Below are positions 13,049 to 16,101 of a DNA stretch of 16,101 bases, one piece after another. Source of the stretch: Methanobacteriota archaeon (GTDB lineage Archaea > Halobacteriota > Methanosarcinia > Methanosarcinales > Methanosarcinaceae); assembly GCA_030837265.1 (NCBI GenBank), contig JAUPKV010000143.1:1-16101 (forward strand), in the 5' to 3' direction. The position numbers and the translations under genes are program-made. Position 1 is the stretch's first letter. The number at the start of each line of letters is the position of its first letter. Below the pieces are notes generated by a model. It made no database searches. It worked only from the letters and a program-made list of their open reading frames with translations, and was not told the origin of the DNA.

Positions 13049-13389
13049 ATGAGTATTGATTCTAAAATGAAAAACGTTTAAATCTAAAAAGAGTGGGGGA
13101 AACACTTATGCATGAAAACAGAAACTGCAATTTGAAAATAACCGCAATTTGTAAATATTGCATTTTTAATACAATTTCACCTGAAGCTACAGTATAAAAG
13201 GTAGTGTACTGATTATTCCATAGTTTATAGTAATATACTTTTTTCCTTCGATAAACCCAGGACATCAAATGTAAAAATTCTATTATAAATACATAGGTAC
13301 TTTTCTCGATGTTTGCCATATCGATTAAAATTAAAAAGACTCATAATTCATTATGGATACGATAATTGTCTATTTGCACGGAGCTTAAA
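13049..13389. other. AT-rich intergenic region
   Basis: No gene is supported in this stretch. It has two copies of GCAATTTG 17 bases apart (13127 and 13144), the second forming a small dyad with ATTGC. A TATA-like TTATAAATA near 13284 could serve the acyltransferase gene. The 14-base sequence CGATTAAAATTAAA at 13322-13335 also occurs before the propeller gene. Confidence 0.5.
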
Positions 13390-14397
13390 ATGGACGAGAT
13401 TGAAGTTAGAGAATTAGTGCCATCTGAATACAAAGATTGGGATTTGCTTGTAGATAAAGCTCAACCGGGTACACTCTTTCACACCAGCCAATGGCTGGAA
13501 ATTTGCAGGGATGTCCTTGGCAAGGATCTCAGGATTTATGGTTGTTTAAGAAACGGCGAGCTTGTAGGAGGTTGCCCTCTGTTTGTAAAAAAAATTAAGG
13601 GAATCTTTAAAGTGGCAGCTTCAACATGTGATATGACCAGCTACAGTGGGCCTCTTATAAAAGAGGGTGCCAGTTCTAAAGCAAGTAAACGGGTACAGGA
13701 GACTCATGAGGTCCTTAATCCCCTTCGAGAATTTCTCTGTAAGCAGGGATTTGATAGTATTCATCTTACATTTTCTCCAGGCTTTGAGGATATAAGACCA
13801 TTTACGTGGAATGGATGGGATTCCACTGTGCATTATACTCATTATCTGAACCTTAAAGAAAATGTAGACAATAACATTTCGCAAAGGATCCGAAGGGAAC
13901 TTGAAATTGCAAATGAGGCAGGACTTAAAACAAGGGTATGGAATGATCCTGAAACATATTATCATCTCCTTTCAATGGTCTACGAAAAACAGAATTTAGC
14001 ACCTCCCCTGCCCAGAGAGTTCTTCGAAAGAGTATTTAAGCTAATTCAGGAAAAAGATAGTGGTTATATGTTTGTCTCAGAGACTCCTGAGGGCGAAGTT
14101 ATTGCAGCTCACTTGAATCTATATGGAAAGAAATGCACCGTAATTTGGACTTCAGCTATAAACCCGGATTCTGGTCATTTGGGCCCCAATGCTCTTTTGT
14201 ATTATAATGAATTTCTTGACCTGAAGTCCCGAAATTTTGAGTACATGAACGTAATGGCAGCAAATATTCCTGGATTTGCGGATTTTATTATCAGCTTTTC
14301 TCCTGAGCTAATTCCCTATTATAGTGTGACCCTGGAGAGCAAAAAATATTCAATCGCGAAAACCTTATATAAAATCACGCATCAGGAAACTTACTGA
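13390..14397 (+). CDS. FemAB/GNAT-type acyltransferase (Acetyltransf_6-like)
   Basis: This 335-residue soluble protein resembles the FemAB-like branch of the GNAT fold. An N-terminal half contains TLFHTSQWLEICRDVLGKDLRIYGCLRNGELVGGCPLFVKK, and a second GNAT-like half runs from about residue 150. The second half has SQRIRREL-E-IANEAGL, then EGEVIAAHLNLYGKKCTVIW, then GPNALLYYNEFLDLKSRNFEYMNV. Family members transfer amino-acid or acyl groups to cell-wall precursors or surface polysaccharides. Methanosarcina lacks murein, so a surface glycan or lipid substrate is more likely, but it is unknown here. The start is ATG 13390, with GGAG six bases upstream. A TTG at 13366 is in frame but lacks a ribosome binding site. 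The gene lies next to a surface-protein gene. Confidence 0.82.
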   Translation: MDEIEVRELVPSEYKDWDLLVDKAQPGTLFHTSQWLEICRDVLGKDLRIYGCLRNGELVGGCPLFVKKIKGIFKVAASTCDMTSYSGPLIKEGASSKASKRVQETHEVLNPLREFLCKQGFDSIHLTFSPGFEDIRPFTWNGWDSTVHYTHYLNLKENVDNNISQRIRRELEIANEAGLKTRVWNDPETYYHLLSMVYEKQNLAPPLPREFFERVFKLIQEKDSGYMFVSETPEGEVIAAHLNLYGKKCTVIWTSAINPDSGHLGPNALLYYNEFLDLKSRNFEYMNVMAANIPGFADFIISFSPELIPYYSVTLESKKYSIAKTLYKITHQETY

Positions 14398-14519
14398 TAG
14401 GGGTATCGCCAACATTTCCGACAAAACCCCGATAAGCCTGTAACCCTTTTATAATCGATGTTTAGCGGCTATTAACTTTGAAAGTTTTAGCCTACTTCAC
14501 TGTGGCTTAATGTTCATGT

Positions 14520-15158
14520 CTACAGACCTCCTGCAGTAACACTCAATGAAACTCCCGGGGAATTCTGTATTTCCACTGGACTTCGATAGTTGAATGATGA
14601 ATGCTCACGTAAATTGTATCCACTTTTCGCAATCATAAGAAATTTCTGAAAATCATTAAAAGTTGCATGGTATTGTAAATTTATAAATTCATATTGCAAA
14701 GTCTCTATTGTTCGTTCAATGAAAGCATTTAACCACGGATGTGCCTTCGGCAGAATATGGTGTATAATATTATTTTTATCACAATATTCACGCACAGTCG
14801 CATTATTGAACTCCAAACCTCCATCAGATCGAATCTCGATTACAACATCTGTTGGTATCATTTTACGTAATTGGTGAAGAGATTCTACCACATTCGCACC
14901 TGATTTTGTCTTATGGGCATCAAGGATTGCAATACCACTGTTAAAAATATCAAGCACACCAAAAGCATACGCAGTCTCACCATTTCCAATTCTCCGTTGA
15001 GTATAATCCATATTGAATGAACTCAACGGCTTTTGAGGGCGTTGAAGATGTTTGGAATCTATAGCCGTCTTTTGTTTTTCAGTAAGCTCAGCAATAGCAA
15101 GAATATTATGAACCCATGATTTGCCAACACGAACTGAGCTTTTTTCGTTCTCCTTTTT
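14520..15158 (-). CDS. Transposase, downstream frame (-1), DDE catalytic core
   Basis: This frame opens right after a TAA at 15161-15159 and has no start codon of its own with a ribosome binding site. It begins KKENEKSSVRVGKSWVHNIL and continues into the rve integrase core. The catalytic residues are the aspartate of FNMDYT, the aspartate of RSDGGLEF and the glutamate of NAFIERTI, with exactly 35 residues between the last two. The end (NLREHSSFNYRSPVEI) is the normal C-terminal motif of this group. Product formation would need a -1 shift from the upstream frame. A single added base in the A7 tract would join them too, so decay or a read error is the alternative. Confidence 0.75.
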   Translation of the reverse strand, partial: KKENEKSSVRVGKSWVHNILAIAELTEKQKTAIDSKHLQRPQKPLSSFNMDYTQRRIGNGETAYAFGVLDIFNSGIAILDAHKTKSGANVVESLHQLRKMIPTDVVIEIRSDGGLEFNNATVREYCDKNNIIHHILPKAHPWLNAFIERTIETLQYEFINLQYHATFNDFQKFLMIAKSGYNLREHSSFNYRSPVEIQNSPGVSLSVTAGGL

Positions 15159-15541
15159 TTATTGAATAAAGCTGCAATTCTTCGAACTCCCTTCATGGCT
15201 TTGTCCATTAATCCCGTCAATCGCTGTACTTTCTCTGGCTTTAAGACATGGTCTGTTTTTTCCATTGCATCAAAAAACGCAAGTTTAGATGATTCGATTC
15301 TGTTTGTATCATCCAAACGGAGATTTATTATTTCAGCTTTATCTTCATCCGTTAGCTTCCTATACGGATTTTTGGGCTTCGAAGGCCTGTCTTTTAAATC
15401 GTCTGCTATACTTCCGTCTTTTGCTCGCTCAACAAGATCATAGAAAGTATGTTCGCTCATTCCATACATTTCCCACAGTTCTCTATCGGTATATTTTCCA
15501 GAATTTCGCAGTTCAAGGATTTTGGCTCGAATTTCTGTCAT
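15059..15541 (-). CDS. Transposase, upstream frame (helix-turn-helix part)
   Basis: The frame encodes a DNA-binding helix-turn-helix (YTDRELWEMYGMSEHTFYDLVERAKDG, about residues 17-43), a basic DRPSKPKNPYRKLT linker and a helical segment up to FNKKRRTKK. After the A7 tract at 15154-15160 this frame reads into a hydrophobic, unrelated tail (FIIFLLLLSLLKNKRRL). The tail is out of frame with the conserved transposase sequence. The ATG at 15541 has no strong ribosome binding site. A TATA-like GTATATAAAT (minus strand, about 15577-15586) lies about 40 bases upstream. Confidence 0.72.
   Translation of the reverse strand: MTEIRAKILELRNSGKYTDRELWEMYGMSEHTFYDLVERAKDGSIADDLKDRPSKPKNPYRKLTDEDKAEIINLRLDDTNRIESSKLAFFDAMEKTDHVLKPEKVQRLTGLMDKAMKGVRRIAALFNKKRRTKKAQFVLANHGFIIFLLLLSLLKNKRRL
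15154..15160 (-). promoter_or_regulatory. A7 tract, candidate -1 frameshift site in the transposase gene
   Basis: On the minus strand the upstream frame reads AAT AAA AAA AGG AGA. The downstream frame is the -1 frame and opens inside the same A run. A lysine tRNA on AAA can re-pair perfectly after a one-base backward slip. The AGGAG that follows resembles a ribosome binding site, a known stimulator when it lies upstream, but here it lies just after the run. The canonical heptamer is not in the exact register. Confidence 0.4.
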
Positions 15542-15831
15542 CTTTCAGGTGAAAAATATTTTCGGATATCTTCCCATTTATATACATTTATTTCAGATGT
15601 ATAGTCACGCCTATAATTGCTACAACAAATAACATTTTGTAGCTCATCTGAAGTTGCAGTATTTAGCTTCTTAATTATGGATGATGATGTATGTCTAAAT
15701 ATGTCAGAAGGTTCAAATCAAATTTACTGCAGAAGGTCTCTGGACATGAAGGCTAACCTAATATAATTTGTAAGCATTTCATAAATATTTGATTTAAGTC
15801 AGAAATAGAGCTTCATTCATCTTTCATCTTT
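15542..15831. other. Intergenic region between transposase and ABC transporter genes
   Basis: It carries the transposase promoter candidate and the nested inverted repeats in its left half. The right half (15655-15831) is AT-rich and shows no gene, repeat or clear terminator. The right end of the insertion sequence probably lies here. Confidence 0.45.
15592..15652. repeat. Nested inverted repeats upstream of the transposase gene
   Basis: The outer arms TTCAGATG (15592-15599) and CATCTGAA (15645-15652) are exact inverted copies. Inside them, GCTACAA (15619-15625) and TTGTAGC (15637-15643) form a second exact pair with an 11-base loop. The structure is lopsided, with 19 unpaired bases on one side and one on the other. 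It may be part of the element's end or an unrelated structure. Confidence 0.5.
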
Positions 15832-16101
15832 TTATCTAAGGCATTCATATTCTTCGAGTAATGATTTTGTGTAGGTGTGGCAAGGACGACTGAACACCTG
15901 ATCAACAGTTCCGGATTCTACTATTTTCCCCATAAACATTACGATGACCCGATCACACATAACCCGGACTACATCCAGGTCATGCGAAATAAATAACATT
16001 GCAAAGCCCTGTTCTCTTTGCATTGACATTAATAGAGTTAAAACTTGAGCTTGAACGGATACATCAAGCATGGATGTAGGTTCATCAGCAACTAACAACT
16101 C
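15832..16101 (-). CDS. ABC transporter ATP-binding protein, oligopeptide/nickel type (5' part outside window)
   Basis: The frame is open to the right edge, so only the last 89 residues are seen. They contain Walker B (LLVADEPTS), the D-loop (SMLDVSVQAQVL), the switch histidine in FISHDLDVVRVMCDRVIVMFMGKIVE, and the C-terminal SRPCHTYTKSLL. This is the pattern of the DppD/OppD/NikD-E group, which energises import of peptides, nickel or related solutes at the membrane. The protein ends nine residues after the HTYTKSLL motif, so the longer C-terminal oligo_HPY extension of typical OppD/OppF is absent. Partner permease and binding-protein genes would lie to the right. No promoter is visible. Confidence 0.9.
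   Translation of the reverse strand, partial: ELLVADEPTSMLDVSVQAQVLTLLMSMQREQGFAMLFISHDLDVVRVMCDRVIVMFMGKIVESGTVDQVFSRPCHTYTKSLLEEYECLR

Larger units (their letters stand above)
14520..15541 (-). mobile_element. Insertion sequence with split DDE transposase (ends not defined)
   Basis: The coordinates are those of the coding part only. Together the two reading frames give a transposase of about 335 residues with an N-terminal helix-turn-helix and a complete D-D-35-E core of the rve type, similar to IS481/IS3-like elements. Terminal inverted repeats and a target duplication could not be found by eye between 14400 and 14520 or between 15542 and 15720. The element lies between the acyltransferase gene and the ABC transporter gene and does not disrupt either. 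Confidence 0.75.

Noticed and set aside
13366..13389. Upstream TTG start for the acyltransferase
   Set aside because: No ribosome binding site precedes it, while ATG 13390 has GGAG at six bases.
14400..15720. Search for terminal inverted repeats and target duplication of the insertion sequence
   Set aside because: Short partial matches exist (for example CTGCAG and TTGCAG) but none is long or well placed enough to define ends.
1..16101. CRISPR array, tRNA or rRNA genes
   Set aside because: No regularly spaced short repeats with unique spacers and no tRNA arm motifs were seen. The only tandem repeats are the PKD units, the Thr/Ser triplets and the 20-bp leader repeat.

Overview
The window looks like a chromosomal segment of a Methanosarcina-type methanogenic archaeon. 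I infer this from the cell-surface PKD and beta-propeller proteins, a C-terminal PGF-CTERM-like archaeosortase signal, TATA-box promoters of the TTTATATA type, GGAGG-like ribosome binding sites with occasional GTG starts, long AT-rich intergenic regions and an overall low GC content. No rRNA, tRNA or CRISPR array was seen.

Layout. (1) 1-1272: the 3' part of a large surface protein made of near-identical 79-residue PKD repeats, a Ser/Thr-rich stalk and a PGF-CTERM tail. (2) 1273-3076: a gene-poor stretch with a four-helix membrane protein that keeps only the stub of a zinc ribbon, and a stand-alone SpoT-like HD hydrolase. (3) 3077-4217: a small secreted protein and a peroxiredoxin, divergently transcribed from a shared region that holds two sets of candidate operators. 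(4) 4327-11477: a minus-strand HExxH zincin-like protein and a ThiF/MoeB/HesA-type adenylyltransferase, then a plus-strand MoxR/RavA-type AAA+ ATPase and a ViaA-like VWA protein, then a convergent unknown helical protein. A small antisense secreted-protein gene separates the ATPase from the VWA gene. (5) 11747-14397: a secreted seven-bladed propeller plus PKD protein and a FemAB/GNAT-type acyltransferase. (6) 14520-15541: a DDE (rve) transposase split by a -1 frame change at an A7 tract. (7) 15832-16101: the C-terminal part of an oligopeptide/nickel-type ABC transporter ATPase that runs off the window.

How the genes may work together. The MoxR-type ATPase and the VWA protein are an established functional pairing (RavA-ViaA/MoxR-VWA). 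Here they sit beside an E1-like enzyme without the usual catalytic cysteine and beside a HExxH protein of no recognised family. That cluster is the best candidate for an undescribed system, but the link rests on proximity alone. Predicted terminators and promoters indicate that several of these genes are transcribed separately.

The second notable layer is regulatory DNA: a 23-bp perfect palindrome before the peroxiredoxin, an 11-4-11 dyad at the predicted transcription start of the HExxH gene, a cluster of GTAAAT/ATTTAC motifs, and a 20-bp tandem repeat in the leader of the adenylyltransferase gene.
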